Shown here piece after piece: positions 43,087-52,867 of a stretch of 64,000 nucleotides of DNA. This stretch comes from Pleomorphomonas sp. NRK KF1 (GTDB lineage: Bacteria; Pseudomonadota; Alphaproteobacteria; Rhizobiales; Pleomorphomonadaceae), in NCBI RefSeq assembly GCF_023721755.1, contig NZ_JAMDLH010000002.1, positions 124,001 through 188,000 of the forward strand, written 5' to 3'. The notes beneath the pieces were generated by a model. That model was not told the origin of the DNA and did no database searches. It saw only the letters and a list, made by a program, of their open reading frames with translations. Position 1 is the stretch's first letter, and the number at the start of each line of letters is the position of its first letter. The translations under genes and the position numbers were made by a program.

Positions 43087-44190
43087 ATGACTGGAAGAAA
43101 CGTGAACTCGCAGCCGTCCGCCACAGCCTTCTCGGCCGTGGACTCCGCAGCCGGCGCGCCGGATACCCCTGTCGTCGCGCTATCCGGCGTCAGCCGCAGC
43201 TTCGGCCCGACGCGCGCCCTCGACGATCTGTCGCTCACCGTGCAACGCGGCGAAATCCTCGGCATCATCGGCCGATCCGGCGCCGGAAAGTCGACGCTGA
43301 TCCGCTGCCTCAACGGCTTGGAGAGGCCCGACAGCGGCCGCATCGAGATCGAAGGACGGAACATCGTCGGCCTCAGCGAAAGCGAGCTGCAGCCGATCCG
43401 CCGCAAGATCGGCATGATTTTCCAGCACTTCAACCTGATGTCCGCCAAGACCGTGGTGGACAATGTCGCCCTGCCGCTGAAGATCGCCGGTTGGGCCAAG
43501 GCCGAGCGGCGCGCACGGGCGCTGGAGCTGCTCGATCTCGTCGGGCTGTCCGACAAGGCCGGCTCCTACCCAGCGGCGCTTTCCGGCGGCCAGAAGCAGC
43601 GGGTCGGCATCGCGCGGGCACTTTCCGCCCGGCCCGCCCTGCTGCTTTCCGACGAGGCGACGTCCGCCCTTGATCCGGAAACCACTCGCGCCATTCTGAC
43701 TCTCCTCAAGGACATCAACCGCAAGCTCGGCGTTACCGTCGTCCTCATCACCCACGAGATGGAAGTGGTGCGGACCATCGGCGACCGTGTGGTGGTGCTC
43801 GAAGCCGGTCGCGTCGTCGAGGAAGGAGAGGTCTGGCACGTCTTCTCCGATCCGAAGACAGAGCTGACCCAAAGTCTTCTGTCAGGCGTCCGGCCGCAAC
43901 TGCCGGCGCATATCGCCTCGCGCCTATCCCAAGACGGTCAAGAGGTCGTCCTCGGCGTCGATCTTACCGATCCCGCCTTGGGCAATGGTCTGTTCGCCGA
44001 AATCCTGGCGCATCTGCCCGAGGCACACTTCCTGCACGGCGGGATCGACCATATCCACGACCAGCCCGTGGCCCGCTTCTTCCTGACCGTGCCGCGCGAG
44101 CCGGCCAGCCTCGCCGACGAAGCTGCCGCCTATCTCCGCTCCATCAACGCCCGCGTCGAGGTGCTCGGCCATGTCTCCCGTCCTGTTTAA
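43087..44190 (+). CDS. metN: Methionine ABC transporter ATP-binding protein
   Basis: This 367-residue ATPase has Walker A GRSGAGKST, signature LSGGQKQRVGIARAL, a Walker B with LLLSDEATSALDP and the switch His in LITHEMEVV. The C-terminal NIL domain (about residues 275-360) is the methionine-sensing module that inhibits transport when methionine is abundant. Its end overlaps metI by 20 bp. Confidence 0.94.
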   Translation: MTGRNVNSQPSATAFSAVDSAAGAPDTPVVALSGVSRSFGPTRALDDLSLTVQRGEILGIIGRSGAGKSTLIRCLNGLERPDSGRIEIEGRNIVGLSESELQPIRRKIGMIFQHFNLMSAKTVVDNVALPLKIAGWAKAERRARALELLDLVGLSDKAGSYPAALSGGQKQRVGIARALSARPALLLSDEATSALDPETTRAILTLLKDINRKLGVTVVLITHEMEVVRTIGDRVVVLEAGRVVEEGEVWHVFSDPKTELTQSLLSGVRPQLPAHIASRLSQDGQEVVLGVDLTDPALGNGLFAEILAHLPEAHFLHGGIDHIHDQPVARFFLTVPREPASLADEAAAYLRSINARVEVLGHVSRPV

Positions 44191-44827
44191 CCTGTTGCTC
44201 CAGTCGATCTGGGAGACGGTGCTCATGACGCTGGCTTCCGGCGTCATCTCTTTCGTCGCCGGCCTGCCGCTGGCGCTGATCCTCGTCGCCACCGACCGGG
44301 ACGGCATCGCCGAGAACCTCGTCATCAATCGCGCGCTGGGCTGGGTGATCAACGGCTTCCGCTCGGTGCCCTTCATCATTCTTCTGGTGGCCTTGATCCC
44401 GTTGACCCGCCTTCTCGTCGGCACGTCGCTCGGCACAGCGGCGGCCATCGTGCCGCTGGCCATCGCCGCGGCGCCCTACTACGCCCGCGTCGCCGAAGTG
44501 TCGTTGCGTGAGGTCGATCCCGGCCTGATCGAGGCGGCGCGCGCCATGGGCGGCAACCGCTGGACCATCGTCCGGGAAGTTCTGGTCCCGGAGGCGTTGC
44601 CCGGCATCGTGGCCGGTTTCACGGTGACGCTGGTAACGCTGGTCGGCGCCTCGGCCATGGCCGGTGCCATCGGTGCCGGCGGCCTTGGCGATCTCGCCAT
44701 CCGCTACGGCTATCAGCGCTTCGAGACGGGCGTCATGATCGCCGTCGTCGCCGTTCTGATCATATTGGTGTCGGGAATCCAGTGGCTCGGCGACCGGTTG
44801 GTCGCCCGCCTCGATCACCGCGCCTGA
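44171..44827 (+). CDS. metI: Methionine ABC transporter permease
   Basis: This 218-residue permease has five membrane segments typical of MetI and the EAA loop ALGWVINGFRSVPFIILL and PGLIEAARAMGGNRWTIVRE. ATG 44171 lies inside metN (20-bp overlap), which implies coupled translation. With MetN and MetQ it forms the MetQNI methionine importer. A GC-rich hairpin follows at 44891-44910 but has no T run. Confidence 0.93.
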   Translation: MSPVLFNLLLQSIWETVLMTLASGVISFVAGLPLALILVATDRDGIAENLVINRALGWVINGFRSVPFIILLVALIPLTRLLVGTSLGTAAAIVPLAIAAAPYYARVAEVSLREVDPGLIEAARAMGGNRWTIVREVLVPEALPGIVAGFTVTLVTLVGASAMAGAIGAGGLGDLAIRYGYQRFETGVMIAVVAVLIILVSGIQWLGDRLVARLDHRA

Positions 44828-44890
44828 TCCAAACGACGAACAGTCCGCGCCCGGGCGCGGCGGATATCACCTAATCCGATCGCCGCCCGC

Positions 44891-44910
44891 GGCCGCGCTT
44901 CGGCGCGGTC
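44891..44910 (+). other. Hairpin with TTCG tetraloop after metI
   Basis: An 8-bp stem GGCCGCGC/GCGCGGTC (one G-T pair) closes a TTCG loop. It lies 64 bp after the metI stop and may be an mRNA 3'-end structure; no T run follows. Confidence 0.45.
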
Positions 44911-44938
44911 AGCCTGCACGGCTGCCCTCAAATATGTA

Positions 44939-44958
44939 CTTGCAAACGCCTCGCAATA
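44939..44958. promoter_or_regulatory. Candidate Mur/Fur-type metal box before sitA
   Basis: TTGCAAACGCCTCGCAATAG, with two TxGCAA half sites, lies about 52 bp before the metal-binding protein start. TGCAA-rich boxes bind Mur (manganese-sensing Fur homologue) in Rhizobiales. The match is by eye. Confidence 0.4.
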
Positions 44959-45009
44959 GCATATGATGCCCATGCTACACATTCGAGACTAGCCTACAGG
45001 AGATCGAGC

Positions 45010-45933
45010 ATGCGCGGCCCGCGATTCCGGAACACACGAAGATGGTTCGGGTTGGCGATCGCCGCCCTGGTGGCGCAAGGGCTTGCGGGAGGTACGGCTA
45101 GTGCCCAGGAGAAGTTCAAGGCGGTGACGACCTTCACCGTCATCGCCGACATGGCGAAGAATGTGGCCGGCGACGCCGCCATTGTCGAGTCGATCACCAA
45201 GCCCGGCGCCGAGATCCATAACTATCAACCGACTCCAGGCGACATTCAGCGGGCGCAAGGCGCCAAGCTGATCCTGTGGAACGGCCTCAATCTCGAACTA
45301 TGGTTCGAGAAATTCTTCGACAATCTTCAGGATGTGCCAAGCGCCGTCGTTTCGGACGGCATCGACCCGATCGGCATTGCCGAGGGGCCATACACAGGCA
45401 AGCCCAATCCGCATGCCTGGATGTCGCCGACCTCGGCGCTCATCTATGTCGACAACATCCGCGATGCTTTCGTCTTGCATGATCCGGCGAATGCCGAGAT
45501 CTACAAGGCCAATGCCGAAGCCTACAAGGCCAAGATCTCGGCGGCCATCGACCCCATTCGGGCTGAACTGGCCGCCCTGCCGCCGGACCGGCGTTGGCTG
45601 GTCACGAGCGAAGGCGCCTTCTCCTACCTCGCCCGTGATTTCGATCTCAACGAGCTCTACCTCTGGCCGATCAACGCCGACAGCCAGGGCACGCCAAAGC
45701 AGGTCCGCAAGGTGATCGACGCGGTGCGCGAACATGGCATCACCGTCGTCTTCTCCGAAAGCACGGTATCGTCCAAGCCGGCCGAACAGGTCGCCCGCGA
45801 GACCGGCGCTCGATACGGCGGCGTTCTCTACGTGGATTCGCTAAGTGAAGAGGGCGGCCCCGTGCCGACCTATCTCGACCTGCTGCGCGTTACGGCGGAA
45901 ACAGTTGCCAAAGGGTTGGCCAACACGCCATGA
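45010..45933 (+). CDS. sitA: Manganese/iron ABC transporter substrate-binding protein (SitA/MntC type)
   Basis: This 307-residue cluster 9 binding protein has a signal peptide (cleavage after ASA-QE region) and four metal-ligand segments: EIHNYQPTPGD, KPNPHAWMSP, TSEGAFSYLA and YVDSLSEEGG. Ligands His, His, Glu and Asp point to Mn(II)/Fe(II) rather than zinc, because ZnuA proteins use a third His and a His-rich loop, absent here. ACAGGAGAT precedes ATG 45010. It heads the sitABCD operon. Confidence 0.88.
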   Translation: MRGPRFRNTRRWFGLAIAALVAQGLAGGTASAQEKFKAVTTFTVIADMAKNVAGDAAIVESITKPGAEIHNYQPTPGDIQRAQGAKLILWNGLNLELWFEKFFDNLQDVPSAVVSDGIDPIGIAEGPYTGKPNPHAWMSPTSALIYVDNIRDAFVLHDPANAEIYKANAEAYKAKISAAIDPIRAELAALPPDRRWLVTSEGAFSYLARDFDLNELYLWPINADSQGTPKQVRKVIDAVREHGITVVFSESTVSSKPAEQVARETGARYGGVLYVDSLSEEGGPVPTYLDLLRVTAETVAKGLANTP

Positions 45934-45976
45934 TTTCCGCGTTAGTCTTTGAAGCCACCGCCGACAGAGCACGCCC

Positions 45977-46873
45977 ATGAGCGAAAAGCTGGACCACCAA
46001 GGAACGATCGCCAGCTCCACCAGCGCCGGAATCGAAGTGCAATCGGCGACCATCACCTATCGCAACGGCCATACCGCGATGCGTGACGCCAGCTTCGTGG
46101 CGCCGCCGGGCACCATCACGGCGCTGGTCGGCGTCAATGGGTCGGGCAAGTCGACGCTGTTCAAGGCGATCATGGGCTTTATACGACTGGCGCGTGGCTC
46201 CATATCCATTTTCGGCATGCCTGTGGCCGACGCGCTTGGCCAAAACCTGGTCGCCTATGTGCCGCAGAGCGAGGAAGTCGACTGGAACTTCCCGGTGCTG
46301 GTCGAGGACGTGGTGATGATGGGCCGTTACGGCCACATGGGTTTCCTGCGCCGGCCGCGCCCGGCCGACCATGAAGCGGTGGCCACCGCCCTCTTCCGCG
46401 TCGGCATGGCGGAGTTCCGCAATCGTCAGATCGGCGAACTGTCCGGTGGGCAGCGAAAGCGCGTGTTCCTGGCGCGGGCGCTGGCCCAGGACAGTCGCGT
46501 CATCCTGCTCGACGAGCCATTCACCGGCGTCGACCTCAAGACTGAAGGCGCCATCATCGACCTGCTCAAGGAGCTGCGCGACGAGGGCCGGGTCATGCTG
46601 GTCTCGACTCACGATCTCGGAAGCGTGCCGGAGTTCTGCGATCGTACCGTACTGGTCAAGGGCACCGTTCTGACCTACGGATTGACCGCCGAGGTATTCA
46701 CTCAGGCCAACCTCGAGATGGCCTTCGGCGGCGCCTTGCGCCATTTCATCCTGAGCGAACAGCGCAATGGCGAGGCCCATTCCGTCGGCGTCATTACCGA
46801 CGATGAGCGGGCTCTGGTTTTGCGCGACGGCAAGGCGACCCGACTGAACGCCGGCGCGGAAAGGTTCGAGTGA
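45977..46873 (+). CDS. sitB: Manganese/iron ABC transporter ATP-binding protein
   Basis: This 298-residue ATPase has Walker A GVNGSGKST (about residues 55-63), signature LSGGQRKRVFLARAL, Walker B VILLDEPFTGVD and switch His in LVSTHDLG. It energises the two permeases encoded immediately after. The stop shares a base with the next start. Confidence 0.92.
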   Translation: MSEKLDHQGTIASSTSAGIEVQSATITYRNGHTAMRDASFVAPPGTITALVGVNGSGKSTLFKAIMGFIRLARGSISIFGMPVADALGQNLVAYVPQSEEVDWNFPVLVEDVVMMGRYGHMGFLRRPRPADHEAVATALFRVGMAEFRNRQIGELSGGQRKRVFLARALAQDSRVILLDEPFTGVDLKTEGAIIDLLKELRDEGRVMLVSTHDLGSVPEFCDRTVLVKGTVLTYGLTAEVFTQANLEMAFGGALRHFILSEQRNGEAHSVGVITDDERALVLRDGKATRLNAGAERFE

Positions 46874-47730
46874 TGGCGACGCTTCTCGAACCGTTCTCCT
46901 ATAGCTACATGGTCAACGCCATGTGGGTGTCGGCGCTGGTCGGCGGCGTTTGTGCCTTCCTGTCCTGCTACCTGATGCTGAAGGGTTGGTCGCTGATCGG
47001 CGACGCGCTGTCGCACGCCATCGTCCCCGGCGTGGCCGGCGCCTACATGCTCGGCCTGCCATTCTCGCTGGGCGCCTTCTTCGCCGGCGGCCTCGCGGCC
47101 GCAGCCATGCTGTTCCTCAACCAACGCACCAAGCTGCGCGAGGACGCCATCATCGGCCTGATCTTCTCGTCCTTCTTCGGGCTGGGCCTGTTCATGGTGT
47201 CGCTGTCGCCCATGTCGGTCGACATTCAGACCATCGTGCTCGGGAACGTCCTGGCGATCGCCCCGGCCGACATCCTGCAACTCGCGATCATCGGTCTCGT
47301 CTCGCTCGCCGTGCTGCTCGCCAAATGGAAGGACCTGATGGTGACCTTCTTCGACGAGACGCACGCGCGCTCGATCGGCCTCAACACGACCGCCCTCAAG
47401 ATCGTGTTCTTCACCCTTCTGTCGGCGTCCACCGTGGCGGCGCTCCAGACCGTTGGCGCCTTCCTGGTCATCTCCATGGTCGTGACGCCGGGCGCCACGG
47501 CCTATCTCCTCACCGACCGATTTCCGCGCCTGATCGCCATCGCGGTGGCAATCGGCACGCTGACCAGCTTCTTCGGCGCCTACGTCAGCTATTTCCTCGA
47601 CGGCGCCACGGGCGGCATCATCGTTGTCCTTCAGGCGTCCATCTTCCTCGCGGTGTTCCTGCTGGCACCCCGCCACGGTCTGCTGGCGGCTCGCAGACGT
47701 GCAACACGGGATCTGGAGGCCTCCCGATGA
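46873..47730 (+). CDS. sitC: Manganese/iron ABC transporter permease
   Basis: This 285-residue ABC-3 family permease has about eight membrane segments and the family motif LKGWSLIGDALSHAIVPGVA. ATG 46873 overlaps the sitB stop by 1 base; an in-frame GTG sits one codon earlier. A paralogous permease follows with a 4-bp overlap. The two form the metal pore. Confidence 0.92.
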   Translation: MATLLEPFSYSYMVNAMWVSALVGGVCAFLSCYLMLKGWSLIGDALSHAIVPGVAGAYMLGLPFSLGAFFAGGLAAAAMLFLNQRTKLREDAIIGLIFSSFFGLGLFMVSLSPMSVDIQTIVLGNVLAIAPADILQLAIIGLVSLAVLLAKWKDLMVTFFDETHARSIGLNTTALKIVFFTLLSASTVAALQTVGAFLVISMVVTPGATAYLLTDRFPRLIAIAVAIGTLTSFFGAYVSYFLDGATGGIIVVLQASIFLAVFLLAPRHGLLAARRRATRDLEASR

Positions 47731-48566
47731 CCATCGTCGATGCGCTCCTCTTGCCGTTCCAGTTCGATTTCATGATCCGAGCGCTGGTCATCTCTGCGTT
47801 GGTAGCCGTACCGACAGCGCTGCTCTCCTGCTTCCTGGTCCTGAAGGGCTGGTCGCTGATGGGCGACGCCATCTCGCACGCCGTCTTCCCCGGCGTGGTC
47901 GTCGCCTACATCGTCGGCCTGCCCTACGCGGTCGGCGCCTTCGCGGCCGGCATGCTCTGCGCTCTCGCCACCGGATTTCTGAAGGACAACAGCCGCATCA
48001 AGCAAGACACCGTGATGGGGGTGGTGTTCTCCGGCATGTTCGGCCTCGGCCTCGTTCTTCATGTGAAGGTTCAAGCGACCGTTCATCTCGATCACATCCT
48101 GTTCGGCGACATGCTGGGCGTGTCATGGCAGGATGTCGCGTTCACCGCGACGATCGCCACCATCGCCGCCGGCCTCATCGGCGCCAAATGGAAGGACCTG
48201 CTGCTGCATGCCTTTGACCCGGCGCAGGCGAAAGCCTCGGGACTTCCTGTTGGCCTTCTGCATTATGGCTTGCTGGCGCTGATCTCGCTGACCATCGTCG
48301 GCGCCCTGCAGGCGGTTGGCATCATCCTCGCCATCGCCATGCTGATCGCGCCCGGCGCCATCGCCTTTCTGGTCACCCGGCGCTTCTCCGCCATGCTTCT
48401 GGTTGCCACAGCCGTAGCGGTGGCCGCCTCGCTCGCCGGCGTATACCTGTCCTTCTTCCTCGACAGCGCCCCGGCACCGACCATCGTACTGCTGATGGCG
48501 ATCCTGTTCATCGCGGCTTTCCTGACGTCGATCGTTCGGACGGCGCGGGCCGAGCGGGCCATCTGA
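47727..48566 (+). CDS. sitD: Manganese/iron ABC transporter permease
   Basis: This 279-residue ABC-3 permease is a paralogue of SitC and carries LKGWSLMGDAISHAVFPGVV at the matching place. ATG 47727 overlaps the sitC stop (ATGA); the open frame reads upstream through sitC out of frame and that part is not real. Two unequal permeases are a hallmark of SitABCD/YfeABCD importers for Mn(II) and Fe(II). Confidence 0.92.
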   Translation: MTIVDALLLPFQFDFMIRALVISALVAVPTALLSCFLVLKGWSLMGDAISHAVFPGVVVAYIVGLPYAVGAFAAGMLCALATGFLKDNSRIKQDTVMGVVFSGMFGLGLVLHVKVQATVHLDHILFGDMLGVSWQDVAFTATIATIAAGLIGAKWKDLLLHAFDPAQAKASGLPVGLLHYGLLALISLTIVGALQAVGIILAIAMLIAPGAIAFLVTRRFSAMLLVATAVAVAASLAGVYLSFFLDSAPAPTIVLLMAILFIAAFLTSIVRTARAERAI

Positions 48567-49110
48567 GGCCGCGCTTCGGCAAATGCCTCAAGGCGATGAC
48601 ACCCGCCCCACACAGGCGCCTCCTCTCCGACGCCGCTCTATATGCGATGCCCCTCGGTACAATTGTGCCATTTGATGGACGGAATACGGCTATCCCTGAA
48701 ACAGACTCGAGATAGCCGGATTGCGCCTCGGTATACGTGAAACGTCCATTTCATACGTTAGTATGACCCGCCTTCGCCAGCATACAGCCTGGGCGATATT
48801 TCACCCCGCCACAGTCCTTTTTAAATCAATTATATAGCGTAAACACACCATGATGGATACGACCTAAGGGTGCATATTGCGCGACATGATGGAGATGATA
48901 GGGACTTGACGACCCAAGTCCATCGTGGAACTAATCTTCCATTCTATGCAGGAAAACAGTCGTTTCATTCCTTAGCGAATGAGACAAGGGAGGAGGCCGG
49001 TCTGCGGGGAGCCGACCGGCTGATGGTAGGGAGGAGACGGTCAGGCAGCGAAGCCATTTCCAGGGCGGCGCGGCGACCTCTTGCTCGACACCGCAACCGA
49101 GGTATCGGAA
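48567..49110. promoter_or_regulatory. Regulatory region upstream of the inositol importer
   Basis: No gene was found in this 544-bp, relatively AT-rich region. It contains GGAA-CTAATC-TTCC (48927-48940), the IolR-type palindrome, 170 bp before the ATPase start. A related palindrome TGAAA-CGTCCA-TTTCA is at 48738-48753 and a near-palindrome GGTACAATTGTGCC is at 48656-48669. The likely promoter is near the AT-rich 48820-48845. Confidence 0.6.
48927..48940. promoter_or_regulatory. IolR-type operator GGAA-N6-TTCC (importer)
   Basis: Exact match to the GGAA-N6-TTCC palindrome reported for rhizobial IolR, placed between sitD and the inositol-type CUT2 importer. Confidence 0.65.
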
Positions 49111-50622
49111 ATGGTCGCCGATGGAATCCTACTGAAAGTCAAGGGCTTAACCAAGAAGTTCCCCGGCGTTATTGCGCTGGACGGCGTGGATATAGAGGCG
49201 CGCGCCGGCGAGATCCACGGCATCTGCGGCGAGAATGGCGCCGGCAAGTCGACTCTGATCAAAATGCTCACGGGCGCTCATACGCCGGACAGTGGAACGA
49301 TCGAGTTCGACGGAGTGACCTACACTTCTCTCGATCCCCGGCGCGCAATGGGCATCGGCATCGGCTGCATCTATCAGGAGCTGAACCTCATTCCGCACCT
49401 CACGGTGGCGGAGAACATCTTTCTCGGCCGCGAGATGTATCTGGCGGAATCGCTGAACATTCTTGATCGTGGCCAGATGAATGCCAAGGCGGCCGAACTG
49501 CTCGCCGACCTCGGGCTCGCCGTGTCCCCCACCGCCAGGCTCGGCACGCTCGGCGTCGGTCACCAGCAGATGATCGAAATCTGCCGCGCCGTCTGGTCGA
49601 ACGCCAAGCTGATCATCATGGACGAGCCGACGTCCAGCCTCAGCGAGAAGGAAGCGCACGACCTTTTCCGCGTGATGGCTCAAATGAAGGCGCGCGGCGT
49701 CGCTATCCTCTTCATTTCGCACCGCCTCGACGAGGTGCGCGACAATTGCGACACCGTGACGGTGATGCGCGACGGTCGCTCCATCGAGTCCTTCGCCATG
49801 AAGGAGCGCTCGGTGGCCGACATCATTCAGCTGATGGTCGGCCGCAGCATCCAGAACAAGTATCCGAAGGAGCCGGCGCCGCAAGGCGACGTCATCCTGT
49901 CCGTCCGGAACCTCAACCGCAAGGGCGTGCTGCACGACATTTCCTTCGACCTCCGGGCGGGCGAAGTGCTCGGCTTTGCCGGACTGGTCGGTGCGGGACG
50001 AACCGAAACAGCACGCGCCATCACCGGCGCCGACCCCTATGACTCCGGCGCCATCGAAGTGTTCGGCAAGCCGGTCAAGATCCGCCAGCCGCTCGACTCC
50101 ATCGACGCCGGCATCGCCTTCCTGACCGAGAACCGCAAGGAACAGGGCCTCATCCTGATCCAGAGCGTCGCGTTCAATGCCACCATCGTCAAGATGCACA
50201 AGTACGGCAAGGCCGGCTGGCTGAGCCTCGGCCGCATCAAGGAGACGGCCAGGAAGGTCTGTGCCGAAATGCGGCTCAAGACCTCGGGCATGGACATGCT
50301 GGTGGGCAAGCTGTCGGGCGGCAACCAGCAGAAGGTGGTCATCGCCAAGTGGCTGCTGTCCAACGCCAAGATCTTCATCTTCGACGAGCCGACCCGTGGC
50401 ATCGACGTCGGCGCCAAGGTGGAAGTCTACAAGCTTATCAACCAATTGGTCGCAAACGGCGCCGGCGTCATCATCATCTGCTCGGAAATGGAAGAGGTGA
50501 TGGGCATGGCCGACCGGATCCTCGTGATGCACGAGGGCGAGATCACCGGCGAGATGACGCAGCAGGAAGCGACGCAGGAGAAGATCATGTACGCCGCGTC
50601 CGGCTTCAAGCAGGCGTCCTGA
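49111..50622 (+). CDS. CUT2 sugar/inositol ABC transporter ATP-binding protein
   Basis: This 503-residue double ATPase has first-domain Walker A GENGAGKST, Walker B LIIMDEPTSSLS, and in the second domain P-loop GLVGAGRTE and signature LSGGNQQKVVIAKW, the CUT2 pattern. ATG 49111 has GAGG 8 bases upstream and is preferred over the TTG at 49081. With the permease and binding protein that follow, and inositol genes nearby, it is probably the ATPase of a myo-inositol importer (IatA-like), although ribose-type sugars share the family. Confidence 0.88.
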   Translation: MVADGILLKVKGLTKKFPGVIALDGVDIEARAGEIHGICGENGAGKSTLIKMLTGAHTPDSGTIEFDGVTYTSLDPRRAMGIGIGCIYQELNLIPHLTVAENIFLGREMYLAESLNILDRGQMNAKAAELLADLGLAVSPTARLGTLGVGHQQMIEICRAVWSNAKLIIMDEPTSSLSEKEAHDLFRVMAQMKARGVAILFISHRLDEVRDNCDTVTVMRDGRSIESFAMKERSVADIIQLMVGRSIQNKYPKEPAPQGDVILSVRNLNRKGVLHDISFDLRAGEVLGFAGLVGAGRTETARAITGADPYDSGAIEVFGKPVKIRQPLDSIDAGIAFLTENRKEQGLILIQSVAFNATIVKMHKYGKAGWLSLGRIKETARKVCAEMRLKTSGMDMLVGKLSGGNQQKVVIAKWLLSNAKIFIFDEPTRGIDVGAKVEVYKLINQLVANGAGVIIICSEMEEVMGMADRILVMHEGEITGEMTQQEATQEKIMYAASGFKQAS

Positions 50623-50684
50623 CCTCAAGACCAGCCTTTTCCCGGCCAGCGCTGCCGGACCCTATTCCGTGGGAGGAATTTTCG

Positions 50685-51698
50685 ATGTCCAACGACGTCC
50701 TGACGAACAACGGCAAGCTGCCGGCCGAGAAAGCCGTGGGCAAGAGCGCCGCCATGACCGAGAAACTCTACCAGCTCGGCGTTCTGCTCAGCCTGCTCCT
50801 GCTCTGCGCCGTCATGACCGCGCTTTCGCCCCGCTTCCTGACCATGGACAACCTTATGAACGTCGCCTCGCAGGCGGCGGTCAGCGCCATCGTGTCGATC
50901 GGCATGTTCCTGGCCATCCTGACGGCAGGTATCGACCTCTCCGTCGGCTCGGTGCTGGCGCTTTCGGCTATGATGATGGGCATCGCCTCCGACCGTTGGG
51001 GCCTGGGCCCCTATGCGTCCATGCTGGTGTGTCTCGGCTCCGGCGCTCTGCTTGGTCTCGTCAACGGCCTGCTGCTCACCAAGCTGCGTCTGCCGCACCC
51101 GTTCATCTCGACGCTCGGCATGCAGAAGATGGCGCGCGGCATCGCGTTGTTCGTCACCGCCGCCGCTCCGATCAGCATGTTCCCCGACGAAATCCAGTAC
51201 CTCGGCAACAACTCGATCGGCCAGGTTCCCGTCAGCTTCATCCTGGTCGCCATCCTCTACGTCGGCATGTACTTCTTCCTGACCCGCACCTCGACCGGGC
51301 GCTACATCTACGCCGTCGGCGGCAACAAGGAAGCGGCACGACTGTCCGGCATCAAGGTCAACAGCATCCTGAACCTCGTCTATACGATCTCGGGTCTGAC
51401 TGCCGCTCTTGCCGGCCTGGTGCTCGCCGGACGCGTCAACGCCGTCTACCCGCTGGCCGGCCTCGACTACGAGACCGACGCCATCGCGGCGGTCATCATC
51501 GGCGGCGCCAGCTTCTTCGGCGGCGTCGGCTCCATCGCCAACACCATCATCGGCGTGCTGCTGATCGCCGTGTTGCGGAACGGCCTCAACCTTCTGAACG
51601 TCGACAGCGCCTTCCAGACCTTCGCCATCGGCGCGGTGATCGTGGTGGCCGTGGCCGTCGACGTCCTTCGCCAGAATGTCATGAAATCCGGGCGCTGA
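50685..51698 (+). CDS. CUT2 ABC transporter permease (IatP-like)
   Basis: This 337-residue BPD_transp_2 permease has eight to ten hydrophobic segments and the CUT2 motif TAGIDLSVGSVLALSAMMMG (about residues 80-99). GGGAGGA precedes ATG 50685. It forms a homodimeric pore, as only one permease gene is present, in contrast to rhaP/rhaQ. Inositol is the likely substrate from context. Confidence 0.9.
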   Translation: MSNDVLTNNGKLPAEKAVGKSAAMTEKLYQLGVLLSLLLLCAVMTALSPRFLTMDNLMNVASQAAVSAIVSIGMFLAILTAGIDLSVGSVLALSAMMMGIASDRWGLGPYASMLVCLGSGALLGLVNGLLLTKLRLPHPFISTLGMQKMARGIALFVTAAAPISMFPDEIQYLGNNSIGQVPVSFILVAILYVGMYFFLTRTSTGRYIYAVGGNKEAARLSGIKVNSILNLVYTISGLTAALAGLVLAGRVNAVYPLAGLDYETDAIAAVIIGGASFFGGVGSIANTIIGVLLIAVLRNGLNLLNVDSAFQTFAIGAVIVVAVAVDVLRQNVMKSGR

Positions 51699-51840
51699 GG
51701 CCGCAAGCCCAGCTCCAGGATCGACCCGCCCTACGTCCACGACATGGGTCCGCGCGCCTCGCCGGACCGGACGTAACGAGGCCTCGCTACGAGGAGACGC
51801 GAGGTCTCGGAACCAAACCAGTCGTAATGGGAGTGAGAAC

Positions 51841-52806
51841 ATGAACCGGAGAACTTTCGTCGCCGCCCTGATGGCCGGTGCCTTCGCCGTCGCTGCGCTG
51901 CCGGGCCTCACCGCCTTCAGCGCCCCGGCCGCCGCCGCCGAGAAGGTGAAGATCGCCGTCGTCCTCAAGACGCTGTCGAGCCAGTACTGGAAGATCGTCG
52001 CCGCCGGCGCCCAGGCCGCCGCCGACAAGAACAACGTCGACCTCATCGTGCTCGGCCCGCCGACCGAAGACGCCGTCGAACAGCAGATCAACATGGTTCA
52101 GGACGTTCTCGCCCAGAAGCCCGATGCCCTGATCTTCTCCCCGTCGCAGCCCGACACCGCCGTCAACGTCATCACCAAGGTTCGCAAGGCCGGCATCCCC
52201 GTCCTGCTGGTCGACACCGGCATGCCCGAGAAGTTCACCGACTATGCGTCGTTCATCGGCACCGACAATGTCGCCGCCGGCAAGGCGGGTGGCGAAGCTC
52301 TTCTGAAAGTGCTCAAGAAGGGCGACAAGGTGCTTCTGCTCGATGGCGCGCCGGGCAACCCGAGCATGACCCAGCGTTGCGATGGCGCCAAGGAAGTTCT
52401 GGAAGCCGCCGGTATCGAGATCGCCGCGCGTCAGCCGGCCTACTCGGACCGCGAAAAGGCCTACACGGTGACGCAGAACGTCCTGCAGTCGACGCCCGAT
52501 ATCGCCGGCGTGTTCGCCGGTAACGACGAAGAGGCGCTCGGCGCCCTGCGCGCCCTCAAGCAGAGCGGCAAGGAAGTTCCGATCATCGGCGTCGACGCCA
52601 ACACCGACAACCTCAAGGCCATGCTGGCCGGCGACCTCTACGGCTCCATCGCCCAGGGCAACTACGACATGGGTCGCCTTGGCGTCGAGAAGGCGCTGGA
52701 AATCATCGCCGGCAAGACCATCGACAAGCGCATTGACTCCGGCGCCACCTTGATCACCAAGGAAAACGCCCAGGAACTCCTGGACTTCCGCGCCTCGATC
52801 AAGTGA
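51841..52806 (+). CDS. CUT2 periplasmic binding protein (IbpA-like)
   Basis: This 321-residue Peripla_BP_4 protein has a Tat-like or Sec signal peptide (MNRRTFVAALMAGAFAVAAL, cleavage around AAAA-EK) and the mature start VKIAVVLKTLSSQYWKIV. It is last in the importer operon, 142 bp after the permease, and is followed by strong hairpins. The nearby dehydrogenase and iol genes make myo-inositol or a stereoisomer the best ligand guess. Confidence 0.88.
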   Translation: MNRRTFVAALMAGAFAVAALPGLTAFSAPAAAAEKVKIAVVLKTLSSQYWKIVAAGAQAAADKNNVDLIVLGPPTEDAVEQQINMVQDVLAQKPDALIFSPSQPDTAVNVITKVRKAGIPVLLVDTGMPEKFTDYASFIGTDNVAAGKAGGEALLKVLKKGDKVLLLDGAPGNPSMTQRCDGAKEVLEAAGIEIAARQPAYSDREKAYTVTQNVLQSTPDIAGVFAGNDEEALGALRALKQSGKEVPIIGVDANTDNLKAMLAGDLYGSIAQGNYDMGRLGVEKALEIIAGKTIDKRIDSGATLITKENAQELLDFRASIK

Positions 52807-52842
52807 TCCTCGCCACTTCAGGAGAGTGTTGAGAGCAAATAT

Positions 52843-52867
52843 GGCGAGGCGGCTCCGCTGCCTCGTC
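52843..52867 (+). other. Stem-loop after the CUT2 binding-protein gene
   Basis: An 11-bp stem with a 3-base loop (core CGAGGCGGC-TCC-GCTGCCTCG) lies 37 bp after the stop; a second 8-bp hairpin is at 52933-52953. Neither has a T run. They probably protect the binding-protein mRNA. The rest of the 271-bp gap shows no gene. Confidence 0.45.
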